DNA of 64,000 nucleotides from Arabidopsis thaliana (lineage: Eukaryota > Streptophyta > Magnoliopsida > Brassicales > Brassicaceae), in the NCBI RefSeq assembly GCF_000001735.4, contig NC_003075.7:1737001-1801000 (forward strand). Reading direction: 5' to 3'. Below are positions 44,664-56,322 of this stretch, piece after piece. Within the stretch, counting starts at the first letter, position 1. The number at the start of each line of letters is the position of its first letter. The notes below the pieces were generated by a model. It saw nothing but the letters and a program-made list of their open reading frames with translations. It had not been told where the DNA came from and did no database searches. The translations under genes were made by a program, and so were the position numbers.

Positions 44664-46380
44664 CTTTTTCTGTTCTTTTTAAGTGATATTTTAGACTAAT
44701 GCACACTTATTGAAAAAGCATGTATAATTGACTATTCTATCCTTTTCACAATTAAGTAAAAGTAAAACATGTCGGCATATTACTAATATTCAAGAGTTGT
44801 TGATCTCATGTAGTGGTATTCCTAATCATTAATAAGGCTACAATTTCACATGCAGGTATAAATAGTCAATTTACTTTTCTTAGTCAAATTTCTTTGTTTT
44901 TGATTAACACACGGATAGAGTAACTTTGTTAAAAAATTTAACTTTGGAACCAAATTAACCAAACATAATATTATACCAAAATTGTAAAATTGTATTGAAG
45001 CCAAACTGAAAACTCATGATGCTAATATATATCGACACAACACAAACAAAAGAATCAAAAAAAAAAAAGATCACAATTTTCATTAATGAATTCTAATTTT
45101 GATTTAAATCTTCTTGTCATAGACGAAGAGAGATAGTTTTGGTTTGATCTAATTCAAACTCCAACAAACAAAGAAATACTCAATAATGAAGATGATGATG
45201 TCGAAGTCGTTAACAATCATTTGGAGTGCAACGAATTTGTTACTGAAACAGATCCATGTCTGTTTTTTATTTTTCCATTCTTTCTTAATAGAATAATCAA
45301 CAAATACTGTTTTTTTCTTTTAATTTACTCGGCCATAGCTTAGGAATATTTGTAAATTAGTTAATGTTTTAAGACTTTTGCCGTTCGTATATTGAAGATG
45401 GTTGATTTCACTTGATTTTGATTATTTATGTTAATATGCAGAGATAAATGGTCAATTAAAGATTCCACACGTGAAAAAAAATATCTTGAACAAGAAAAGA
45501 TGGAAAATATATTATGCTTTACTAGAGAGAAGTCGTGATGGGAAGTTAGAGAAAAAAACTACACGCGAAGTTTCTGAATTATTTTTGGTATCTATTCAAA
45601 CGGTGCAACATATTTGGAAACAAGCAAAAGAAACTTCTAATGGTGGAGAAGTCAATGTATCCCAAAAAAAATCGGATGTTGTGGTCGCAAGAGAATCTCA
45701 CATGATTTGGATCAAATTAAAGATCCCACAAGAGAACGACACTATGATCGCTATCAATGTGTTTAGGTATTGGTCTTTCGTCCTTACATAAGCGTCTTAA
45801 GGAAGGTACACTTCGACGCCATACTAATGCTATTACACCAAGTCTAAATGATGAGAATATGAAAGGAAGGCTAAAGTTTTGCGTGTCCATGTTGGAAAAT
45901 AATTCTCTAACTCATGAATCAAAATTTCTTGATATGTACAATATTGATGAAAAATAGTTTTATAAGATGAAGAAAAATACAGAAATATTATTTACTTCTG
46001 GATGAAGAAGCGCAACATCGTATATGTCAAAATAAGAATTATATTGGCAAGGTGATGTTTTTAATGGCTCAGCCGAAATTTTATGATGAAGGAAATGAGA
46101 TATTCTCTGGAGAAATTGGAGTGTTTCTATTTGTTACTGTAGAACCTGCTAAGAGACGAAACAAACATAGAGATGCTAGAACTTTAGAGATGAAAGCATT
46201 AACTTCCTTGAAAAGAGAAGATATAAAATCATGTTTGATAGGAAAAGTCATTCCAAGAATCCATGAAAGATGGCCAATAGAAGATCGGGAAAAGCCTATT
46301 TTCATCCAACAAGACAATGCAAGGACCCATGTTCATTTGTATGTCTGGAATTTATAGTTTAAAAGTATCCCCCACTATAG
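44664..46380 (+). pseudogene. Mariner-like transposase pseudogene
   Basis: Begins with a terminal-repeat-like CTTTTTCTGTTCTTTTTAAG (44664) preceded by TA, the mariner target. A probable first exon starts at 45087 (MNSNFDLNLL) and an intron may end at an AG near 45442. The transposase follows: helix-turn-helix region NKKRWKIYYALLERSRDGKL and VSIQTVQHIWKQAKE (45471-45650); LHKRLKEGTLRRHTNAI and RLKFCVSMLENN (45780-45900); first catalytic Asp in NIDEK (45950) with the following Trp codon changed to TAG; and FIQQDNARTH with the second Asp (46303-46330). The region with the third Asp is missing, so the copy cannot be active. Frameshifts occur near 45700-45750 and 46030. The right terminal repeat was not found. 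Confidence 0.75.
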
Positions 46381-47379
46381 CTCTTAAAACAAGACAACTT
46401 TAAGTTATTGAGGAAAACAAAAAACCAAATTTAATTTAAAAGAATTCTGTAAGAAAAAGTCCACGGTCTTCGTTTGGATGATTTTGAATTGATATCATTA
46501 ACTGTAAACTTTTGATGTGTAACATAATCCCTTATATATTAATAGAGAAACCCCTTTGAAAACAAAACTTACCTTGATGTGTTATTAATACTGACATGTC
46601 GTTTTCATAATGATTTTTCACCCATTTAAATAATTATCCAAATTTTACTAAGAATTTTTTTCTGGAAGATTATTTACAGAGTTTGCCATTAGGCTTATAC
46701 ATACATATATCACACAAGTTTAAAACAAAATTCTAATTAAGAAAAGTAATAATTAAGCAACCTAATACAATCTAAGAAAAATAATTAAGTCACTAATCTT
46801 TTCTCCATAAAAAACATAAAAATGGTTATGATTAGTTGATAAAACATAAATTATATGAATTGATTTTTTTCAAACATAGAAATACATATTGCCATAATCG
46901 GTAACATTTTTATCAATACTTTCTCCATCACATGAAGCTTTATTTCATGTTTAAATATTTCTGGTAAAACATATTCTTATAACAAACATTTTTTTTATTA
47001 CATGTTATGTTTTACACAAATGAATCTTGGATCCTAAATAATAATTTTAACCATAATTATTTGAATCGCTTTACCCTTCACTTTGTGCGGATTGTTATCT
47101 AGTATACTTTTATTTGCAGATCAAATGCTTGAGGGACAACCTCTATCCCATCGTTCTATTTTTTAAGTGCAATTCTTATCTCTGGTATGATTTCAATCTC
47201 TTTCTTCTATTTAGTTTTCAATTTTGCTCTTATTGTAATTTGAATTTATATACCATCTCTTTTCTTAATATTTAGTATCAGTCTATGAGATTCATAGCCA
47301 ATGTGGCTATCTCACTAACCAAAAACTTCCAAGTAACGTATGCACGACTGAGAATTGTATGGACGGAAAGAAAGTGATT

Positions 47380-47431
47380 ATTGTTAAAGTATTTGAATGT
47401 ATTATATAATATTTTCAAATACTTTAACAAT
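47380..47431. repeat. Perfect 18-bp stem, 16-nt loop hairpin
   Basis: Arms ATTGTTAAAGTATTTGAA (47380-47397) and TTCAAATACTTTAACAAT (47414-47431) are exact reverse complements. Confidence 0.9.
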
Positions 47432-47733
47432 ATTCTCCTTGAATTCCTTAATAGCGTGATCACGGTCAACATCTTGGATCTTCGAACACAATGCATGCAT
47501 GTACATACATACGTATATACAGTCATACATTACATTACATGCATAAATTACATGGATACATTAATATTTAGATGCATACAATAAACATAGACATTCATGC
47601 AAAGGCATCCGCATTCATGTATATATGCTACTTCTTTGATTCTTGACTTTGTTTGTTGTTTCTTTCTTACATGTTTAACATGTTTACTTGTTTCTTCTTT
47701 GCTTCTATTACTAAATTCATTGTTTGTTTGTTT

Positions 47734-47900
47734 GCTCATTTGATTCCTCTGCTTTGTGCATTGTTGGTTTCTTTGCTTCTTTGGTTCCTCTGTTAAGTGC
47801 TTTTCTTGCTTTTGTGCTTCTTTAATTCTTCTGTTAAGTGCATTGTTTGTTTTTATTTGCTTCCTTGATTCCTCTGCTTAATTCATTAATCGCTTCGTTG
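47734..47900. repeat. ~42-bp minisatellite, four copies
   Basis: Units start GCTTCTTTGATTCCTCTG-like at 47734, 47775, 47816 and 47859, followed by TTAAGTGCATTGTTTG variants. Confidence 0.7.
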
Positions 47901-48319
47901 ATTCTTCTCCACTACTTGCTTTTTTCTTTGTTTTCATGTATAGTTTGTCTATTTGCTACATGATTTTGTAGTGTGACATAACACGTTAACAAGCACATAG
48001 CTCTCTAGTAATTTATTGCGACATAACATTACCATTTTCAGTTCAAATATATTAACTTACTTCGCACACTGACTAACTAACTAACTAACTAGCTTTTTTC
48101 TTTTTAAATATAGCAACAACTAAAATTTTCAATAAATTTTAAATTTTAGGCAGACTTACTCAAATGACTTTTTTACGGTGTGTAATTACTGGACTAACAT
48201 CCACTGTTTTGCGATTTTTTAATGTCAAAATACCCTTTATAAAGTTTGGTAGGAATAAAGTATTTACCAACATGCGATTAAATATAATGTGCCAGCTAGG
48301 ACAGTTTTGGCAGGAAAAG

Positions 48320-49047
48320 TTCCCACCATTATTTTAATGTTACAGTAGATATAATTTTTTGATAGATATATCAAATATAGTTGTGTACATTGGTAGACTT
48401 ATTGAATAGACATATTTGTAGTTATGGTAGAGATACACTAATCTGGTATAGCTAGACTTTACGATAGAGTTATTGGGTATAGTTATTTTATGTGATGGTA
48501 GAGTTAGTGTCGTGACAGATTTAATGGATAGAGATAATGTATTTGATATCGTTAAACTGTATGTGGTGATAGAGATTTTTTACAGAGTTAGTTTGTTGAC
48601 AAAGTTATTAGTAATGACAGTAGATTTAAGCGAGCGAGTATGACAAACATATTTGTTCGAGTTATCTATAGTTACGATAGAGATATACGGACTGACAGAC
48701 TTTAATGTACTTAAATCTATGAGATAATGGTGATTGACATATGTACTTGACAGTAGAGTTAAAGTCAAATTTCATGTGACGACATACATATTGTTGTTAT
48801 GTGATGGTAGAGTTATATTTTATTTAATTACTAGAATAGCACTCAAAATTTTTGAGTTATGAATGGCGTGGTGATAGATTTACGAGTTTAATGATTTTTT
48901 AGACATGTCATTTTTCTAGATTAAGCATATGTTCTAAGAATGGAAGATACTATTATACCCTTATCCGAATAAGAGGATCTTCTGTGGATCGGGCAAGTAG
49001 AGGTCGTAAACTGTAGAAAACAATTGAATTATCTGTTCTGTTTGGCG
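48320..49047 (+). mobile_element. Probable 5' region of the MULE with degenerate repeats
   Basis: Contains many variants of GTGATGGTAGAGTTA and GATAGAGATA between 48350 and 48880, directly upstream of and in line with the MULE transposase start. Terminal regions of MULE/VANDAL elements often carry such repeats. No terminal boundary was identified. Confidence 0.4.
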
Positions 49048-49518
49048 ATGGAAGAGATAGTATTAGTGTGTGGGAAGTAGAATTTCAACAACAGGCGGTG
49101 GGTATTTAGTGTTGATGAACGAGGCGGATGTAGGGTTCTAAGTTCGAATCGAATTAAAGGGTATGGAGATCTTGTTGCAATGGTATATCAGGATTTCAGT
49201 TTGGATAGTAGGGATTGTAAGGTTAGTCTAAGTTATAAAATTTGTAGAACGATGCTTATTCTCGACGATACACCTCCCGTAATAGTATGTAACGGAAGAC
49301 AATTCGAAGGTTTTCTCCGTCATTGTAAAATGGGAAGCATATGACTATGTGTTACGGTACAAGCTATAGGTTGTGTGGTTGGCGAACCAGAAGTTGAAAT
49401 TGTCGAAGAGGGTTGCTGGATAACTGAGGATGTTCTTGGGTTTAGTCGGCGGAAAATCCACAAAAACTTGGATGAGTTGAGGATAAAGAAAGCGGAACCA
49501 ATTATAGATGAGGAGTAC
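49048..49518 (+). pseudogene. MULE (VANDAL-type) transposase N-terminus, cut by Athila
   Basis: The frame starts at ATG 49048 (MEEIVLVCGK). A TAG follows where Trp is expected, then NNRRWVFSVDERGGCRVL, VAMVYQDFSLDS and KVSLSYKICRTM. DDTPPVIVCNGRQFEGFLRH follows, a TGA at 49342-49344, and LCVTVQAIG. The WEF.VD, DLV..VY.DF, LSY and TPPV....RQ spacing is that of the N-terminal region of Arabidopsis Mutator-like transposases. The catalytic part is absent because the Athila LTR starts at 49519; the rest may lie right of this window. Confidence 0.6.
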
Positions 49519-51215
49519 TGATAAGTGTGCATTTTACATGTTTTGAGCATCCATTTGTTATCATTATTGCATCATATCACCACTGTTTTATACCATTTCT
49601 AATCATTTGTCATCACTTTGCATGTTTAGGATAATTTTGCATGCATGTTGCATATTTGTGTTGATTTCAGGTGATTTGGAGCTGTTGACGGGCTAATTAG
49701 AAGAAGCGGACCTGATCATGTCAAACCACTCGACCCCCAGGTCGAGCAGATGCTCCACGACATCAAAGGACCACTCGACCCCCTGGTCGAGTAGAAGACT
49801 TCACCACTCGACCACCTGGCCGAGTACCACCATGAGAGTCACTCGATCACTTCACTCGACCACCAGGTCGAGTATCATCACCTCCACCACCTGACCATCA
49901 CTCGATCACACCACTCTACCAAGAAGTCGAGTATCACCATCACCATCACTCGACTACATACTCGATTGCCAGCTTCAGAGTCTTTTCCATTCCGCACTCA
50001 ACCAGACACTCGAGCACAAGGAAGAAAAGAAGACTCCAGCTAATCACTCGACCACTCACTCGATTACCTGGGTCGAGTACTGTTCTTAATCCGTCCCAAT
50101 ACTGCGTCGTTTTGAGTATTAGGGTTTCGGAAATATTTCGCTATAAGTAGCATGTACTTTACATTTTTATTGATCTAAGTTTTATTTCCCAGACACTGTG
50201 TAATCCGGATTTCTCTTAATCTATTCAGTATTCAGCATTTGTTTTAGATTTTGTTTACTGTTGTTCATCCTGTTATCACCTTGCTATTACTATGTTGTTA
50301 TCATGTTTTCATTCTATTCAACGTTTATGTTCTCTACAATGATGTCTAAGTAGTGAATAGGTTTCTGAGGGTGGGTTAGAGTAGTTTAGAATTCTCAGTA
50401 TGCTAGGTGGTTGAGTTTGATTGATAGATCCCTTCTGGATTAGTTGTTCTTAATGCATATTGCTTTCTGATCAACTGGACTTTGAGCACAGATATTTCCG
50501 CGCTCAAAAGGTGTTCCATGAAATGTCTGAACCACTAATTCTAGAGATTCGTGGCCCTGTACCAAGGTATTGGTTGCAGGGAGCGTTTTGGCTTTAACTT
50601 GTTGATTCGTAATGCCTGTTAGGTTAGCTCTCTTCAATGGTGATTGAGTGTGAGACTAGTTTAACTTGAGGATCTCTGTTGCGGTGGCACTTAGATTTGG
50701 TTACCGAAATTGTTGTCTAGGGATAATTTATTGAGCTTGTCAATCACCTATAAACTGAGGAAACGAAACTACTCAATTACCCCATCCTCGGGAGTTTCTC
50801 ATCCAATTGATTTATTTGTTTACTTTGCTGTTGTTTACTGCATCTTGTTATCTGTTGCTTAGTTTTTGCGTTTCTCTCCTGTTACTCGACCTGATACTCG
50901 ACCACTCAGTTGTCTGGCAACAGACGGTGCAGTCGAGTATCCCTGTTATATTTTTTGTCTGTTACTCGACCTGTCACTCGACCACACCCAGTGCTCTGTT
51001 GGTCGAGTGCTTTTACTATTCTACTTGAATTTCTGGTTTCTACATGTTCACTTAAGACTGCTAGAACACACCAAAACCTGTTATTGCTTGGCTTGACTTA
51101 GTGACTTTTGATCACATCTTGATTGTTAGCATCACACCCATTTGGATTGACAACCTTCAGTACTACAACGACATGATAGTGCTTTAGGATAATTGATCTT
51201 AAAAACCTATTATCA
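49519..51215 (+). mobile_element. Athila 5' LTR
   Basis: A 1697 bp LTR from TGATAAGTGTGCA to CTATTATCA. It is followed by the primer site and Athila gag, so it is the 5' LTR of a plus-strand element. Two clusters of ACTCGACC...GGTCGAGT dyads lie at 49728-50080 and 50884-51010. The presumed target copy on the left is AGTAC (49514-49518). The same family supplies the solo LTR at 26887. Confidence 0.9.
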
Positions 51216-51218
51216 ATT

Positions 51219-51231
51219 TGGCGCTGTTGCC
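51219..51231 (+). other. Athila primer-binding site (tRNA-Asp)
   Basis: TGGCGCTGTTGCC starts 3 nt after the LTR and differs by one base from the complement of the tRNA-Asp 3' end (TGGCGCCGTTGCC). Confidence 0.8.
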
Positions 51232-51476
51232 AATTGGGTGTTTTATTGTTACATTTAAGATTTCTGACTTGCTTAGATCAAGTTCTTTTTCAATTTTCAT
51301 TTCAGTTACTGACTGTGTATTTTTCTTGTTGTCTCATTTATCCAAGTACACCTCTTCTGTATGCCAACTCGATCAACAGGCAACCAGAACCTCCTTTCCA
51401 ACAACAACTTCTACCGCATAGCTCGCGAACTCAGAGAAAGGAGAAACACAATCACCTTTTTGCCCCAACAATCGAA

Positions 51477-52320
51477 ATGGCTGACGAACAGAATCAACAG
51501 AATGGTCCTGCCAACATTGGTGCTGGAGATGCACCACGAGACCATCGTCAGAGGAAACGAATTGCACCTCCTGCTATCCAGAACAACAACTTCGAGATTA
51601 AAAGTGGTCTCATCTCGATGATTCAGGGGAACAAATTCCATGGTCTGCCAATGGAGGATCCACTCGACCACTTTGATGAATTCGATAGGCTTTGCAACCT
51701 AACAAAAATCAATGGTGTCAGTGAAGACGGATTCAAGCTCCGTTTGTTTCCATTCTCCTTGGGCGACAAAGCACACATCTGGGAGAAAAATCTGTCCCAT
51801 GACTCAATCACCACGTGGGATATTGCAAGAAGGCTTTTCTAGCAAAGTTCGTTTCCAACGCTAGAACTGCAAGACTCAGAAATGAGATCTCTGGCTTTTC
51901 ACAGAAGACTAGTGAAAGCTTCTATGAAGCATGAGAGCGTTTCAAAGGTTACACCAACCAATGCCTTCATCATGGCTTCAAGAAAGCCTCTCTGCTCAGC
52001 ACTCTATACAGAGGCGTTTTACCACGCATCAGAATGCTTCTGGATACCGCCAACAATGGGAATTTCTAGAACAAAGATGTTGAAGAAGGCTGGGAATTGG
52101 TTGAGAACCTTGCTCAATCAGATGGTAATTACAACGAGGACTGCGATAGGACCGTCAGAAGCACAGCTGACTCTGATGACAAACACAGGAAGGAGATCAA
52201 AGCGCTGAACGACAAGCTGGACATGATTCTTTTTAGCCAGCAGAAGCATCTGCACTTCCTTGTTGATGACGAGTAGTATCAAGTCCAAGATGAAGAGGGT
52301 AACCAGTTAGAAGAAGTTAG
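51477..52320 (+). pseudogene. Athila gag, first part
   Basis: ATG 51477 ([10 protein letters not shown]). Typical Athila Gag follows: [55 protein letters not shown] and SITTWD to 51842. A one-base shift after KRLF/RRLF is followed in the other frame by KFVSNARTARLRNEISGF, [20 protein letters not shown] and [21 protein letters not shown] sequence, with a second stop near 52068 and another near 52274. Gag forms the particle core. The frame is interrupted at 52320 by the Tat-clade insertion and resumes at 58815. Confidence 0.9.
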
Positions 52321-52777
52321 TGTGGATGTCGGAATCCGCAATTAGGAATTTGTGGATTATTATGAGGGCCTTAAACTTTGTTAGTTGAGCTAAGATCAAA
52401 TCGGACAATATTTCAGTTAATCGGAATGTTTTGTATAGTCATTTTCTCGTCCCTTTTACAAATGATGAATCACTCCTATTTATACAAATTAATCGAATAT
52501 CTACGAAGTAAATGAACGCATGAATCACGCCGCGAATCATGTCTCATTAATGTTTACGTTTCACATATCCACCTCGCGCATTAACGCATTCTCATTTACT
52601 CCGCAGATTTCCGTTACGTGACGCTTAAAAATGATTCTTCAAATTGACCTGACTCTGGTGGGCTTATTTCGGCCCACTCCACATTTGACAATGCTGGACT
52701 CATCATTGAGGCTTTGACTCAGGCCCATTTAAAGAATGATGACGGATCGAGTAAAGATACGAGATCCGACATCCACA
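52321..52777 (-). repeat. Tat-clade 3' LTR
   Basis: 457 bp. In transcription order it follows a purine-rich CTTGGGGTGCAAG (52791-52779), the likely polypurine tract. Confidence 0.9.
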
Positions 52778-53439
52778 ACTTGCACCCCAAGTCTTCGAAG
52801 TGAATTAATTCGGAGACTTATTTTGCGTTTAATTCACAATCCCGGTAATTGCGGTATCACGTCGGAACTTCCTTCCTTATCCGCATAATTCCGTAGCCAA
52901 AAAGGAAAATAAAATCTCACAATTCTCGAGACTTTTCTTGGGAAAAGTGTGACGGTTCGTAGTCTTAGGGTTTTCGTTTTCCCGCTCATCAGCTTCCCTA
53001 TCTAAACGAGTTAACTTTCGCTTATAAACTGCTGCGATCTACTCTCGTCATCCCAAGGTAATTTCTCTCGATCCTCCATCTATTCTAATTCCGTTATTTA
53101 GCTGCTAGGAATTTCACCAGAATTGCTTAGATCTACAAACGATTAGGGTTTGAACGGGTGATTGCTCGGTTGGAAATCCTTATCGATTTCGTAGATTTTC
53201 AGCGCCGATTTGAGGATTTCGCCGTTTCACCGCTGTTCTTTTCCTTCTCCACCCTTGGATTCACCGTCAACCACTAAATTTCGCTGTCGGAAACAAGCGC
53301 AGGTTCCCAGATCCCGACGAAAAGCGCCTCTGTGTTCTTCAGGTGTTCGAGACAGTTCTTCATCGTGTTCTTGAGTCTTCGAGGAACAGTTCCCTTCAGA
53401 TCTTTCTTTTTCCAATAAGACTAAGTCTCGGTGTTTATC

Positions 53440-55799
53440 ATGCCGCCGAAGAGAATCCAACGCGAGGTTTACTCAATAGATGGTCAGTTCGGGACGTATA
53501 CCTCGTCTCAATCAACCTCGAGGAGACTCTCCTTACTAAAAGGAGCTCACGGGATTCCAGGTCGGATAAACCTGATTTCCCCCGAGGCGACTGACTCGCC
53601 AGAGACTCCCTCGCCTGGTCATGCTTGTGCTTTCGAGATCTTCTTTTCGGAGTGCGGGCTATACTTCCCGCTTCCTGACATTTTGATAGATTTCATGCAT
53701 GAGTTCGGGATCGCACTACCGCAGCTGTGCCCGAACGTAATCCGCACCATCCTAAGTCTTCTTACACTAGCCGAAGAAGACAACTTCCTTCTCTCTCTGC
53801 CCGACCTTCTACAGCTTTACGCAATTAAGAAAGGTCGAACACAGGGTACCTTCTTCTTATCACCTCGCAAAGGATTCAGAGTTTTTGAAGATTTTCCCGA
53901 AAAGGATGAGCAATGGAGGAAATCATTCTTCTTCTTCCGCGTTAACGAGCTCACATTCGGCGAGAAAACGGGCCTCTTTGTTTCGGAATGGTCTGCCCGA
54001 GCTGGTAGATAGTAACTTAGGAAGACATGCCATATCTATCATGCTTTTGTTTTGTCTTTTCTGATGCGCACGAAATGACCAACTTTGTTTTTGTTTGCAG
54101 CTTCGGTGGACCTACTTCCTATCTCCAAGACATTCGCTTCGCACTTCTCCAGCTTCGTTCGTCAAGACTTGGGTTGGGAATCTTTATCGAGCGACCGGGT
54201 CCGAGCATCAGGAAAAAGACTTCGCTCTCGGACCGACCTTGCTATTTCCTCTCCTCCTTTCGAACCCAGAATCTTCTCCGAAGAAGAAATGTCAGCCCCC
54301 TCATACCGTGCCGAGAAAAAGATGGAAAGGGAGAGGGCAAAACAGGAGAAAGACCGCCTCAAGTCCGATAAGGTCGTCATGACGGGAACCCTTGAAGACA
54401 GCAAACTTCAAGCTGCCAACAAGGCCAAGCAGCCCCGAGCTGAAGAAGATGGCGGAGCCAGACAGAAGCCTTCCACTTTGGCAAGCAAAAACGATGCGCC
54501 TGCCCCGGATTCGAGAACTCCTTCCAAGGCCACCTCCAGCAGAGACCCCTCGAAGCGATATGGGGATAAGAAGAGGAAGCAATCCGATAAGGACGCTCGA
54601 TCTCCAGCCCGCTCTGTCCGGGTTCGAACAGAGGAGAGGGATGCTAGCCCGAGCCAGCAAAAAGAGAAAGGCAAAAAGGGGGACTCTCAAGATCTCGTGG
54701 TGCTGTCATCCTGAGAATCTGAAGCTCGCACCTCGCAGCCTCATGGAACACCGCCTTTGCCAGGTTAGAAATCTATTCCTCTGAATGCCCCCTTTCTCCG
54801 AGATACTGACAACTTACTCAGTTCTGGCCATGTTTCAGCTCCTCCACTGCCTTTTGCCGACCTGGTCAGGTCGTTCACCCATGCGGGCGCACCTATCCCT
54901 CCATTGAAGGAGCTGAAGCCGACCAACCAGGAGAACTACCTCCGTTTCGCGGAGAAACTGGGCGAGGTAAACATTCTTCTGAAGAATAAAACTTAAGACT
55001 TAGTTTAAATTTTAACCCTTCTCTTGTTTCTTTATCAAACCGTGCTGGAGTTCAACTACGCCTGCCTGAGTCATGAACACCAGCTCTCGGACAAAGACAG
55101 GGAGATCGAGAGCTTCAAACAGAACGAGGAGGAGAACTCCCGCATGGTTGATCGGGCTAACAGTGTTCTTAGCCGGATGAGAGAAGCTGAAGCTCGGGTT
55201 TTAGCCCTCGACATCGCCAATACTGACTTGGCTGCCAAGCTGGAATCGGGCAAGAATGCTTACTTGGCGGCTATTGACAACGAGAATCGAGCCCGAGCTG
55301 AGCTCCTTGCCTGCGAGGAGAAACTGAGGAAGCTGGAAGAAGGTCAAGCTGCGCTGCTTGCAGATGCGAGGAGGGAAGAGCGGAGAAAGGTTCGGGCTCA
55401 GTTTAAGGACTTCACGTCTAAGTATCAGAGCTTCTACGCGGAATCAGAGGAAGTTTAGGCGTCGAAAATCCGAGCTGCTGAAATGAAGGCGAACTGGGAA
55501 CTCTTTGAGGAGATTCAGAAGGGGGAGATCACCGACACGGCTGAGGAGCTTGAGTCGGTCGTGCTGACGAGATTGAGTTCGCGCAAAAGGTTGCCAAACC
55601 TAAGACCTCGCGCCCGGATCCTGTTGAGATCACATCGCTCCTCGCTGATACTCCGCCAGAAGTAGCTGCAGATTCCACTGCTTCTGGTGGAGTGTTGGTC
55701 ATTGATGAGCAAGGAACCAACAGGAACTCCGCCTCCGAGCCAGGTATCACCGCCATGTTCCCGGTCGATATCGAGAAGAACTCCGAAGCTGCGGAGTAA
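53440..55799 (+). pseudogene. Tat antisense accessory gene (putative gypsy-type transposon domain plus coiled coil)
   Basis: Runs opposite to gag-pol. Inferred exons: 53440-54004, 54101-54763, 54839-54966 and about 55036-55799, with GT/AG borders except a poor last acceptor. Exon 1 (MPPKRIQREVYSIDG...) carries IFFSECGLYFPLPDILIDFM, SLPDLLQLYAIKKGRTQGTF and RKSFFFFRVNEL, which fit the plant 'putative gypsy type transposon' domain (PF04195 family). Exon 2 is charged and disordered. Exon 4 is a long coiled coil (DREIESFKQNEEE...LRKLEEGQAALLADARRE). Function unknown. Two stops (TGA 54712-54714, TAG 55456-55458) and a frameshift near 55560 disable it, but the exons are otherwise well kept over ~700 codons. 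Confidence 0.8.
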
Positions 55800-56322
55800 A
55801 AAATGTTATGTTTACGTCGGGGTTGTGTTGGTCCGAAGTGACCCCCCGTTTTGTTTCACAACTTTTATTTACTTATTTCTGTTTTCGGCCTAGGAGGCCT
55901 TAACTCTATTTTTTGTTTGACATTTATTTAAGGTCGTAGAGACCGTTTTATGTTTACTTGGTTTGTTTTACTTATTTTCCGAAATACGAGATAGGCTCGG
56001 TTTAAATGTTTCCGGAAATTGACTAAGTATAAACTGAGAATAATTTCCTTTTACGAGTTTAGACTCGGTTGATAATTTTGAGGAAACTATTTAGGTCCGC
56101 GAAGACTAAATTGTTTTTAGCTCGGGAAACATCGAAGCGAAGGTAAGATTATTGAAATCTACATGATGCTGTTCGTGAAAATATGACGAAAGACTTCGTA
56201 TACGAGATAGAACTCGGTTTTATGGATTTAAATATTATAGTCTGAACCCGGAGTGCGGGCTGCCTACGTACCTAAAGATAGGGATCAAGTCTTACGTAGT
56301 TCAAATTACAAGTGCATTAAAT

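Larger units (their letters stand above)
46400..48150. other. AT-rich spacer with hairpin and minisatellite
   Basis: No gene seen. It holds an 18-bp perfect inverted repeat with 16-nt loop (47380-47431), an ACATACAT-rich tract (47489-47600) and a ~42 bp minisatellite (47734-47900). Confidence 0.5.

Noticed and set aside
54301..54690. Minus-strand frames of 88-129 codons within the antisense gene
   Set aside because: They are shadows of the plus-strand exon 2 coding frame and lack motifs.
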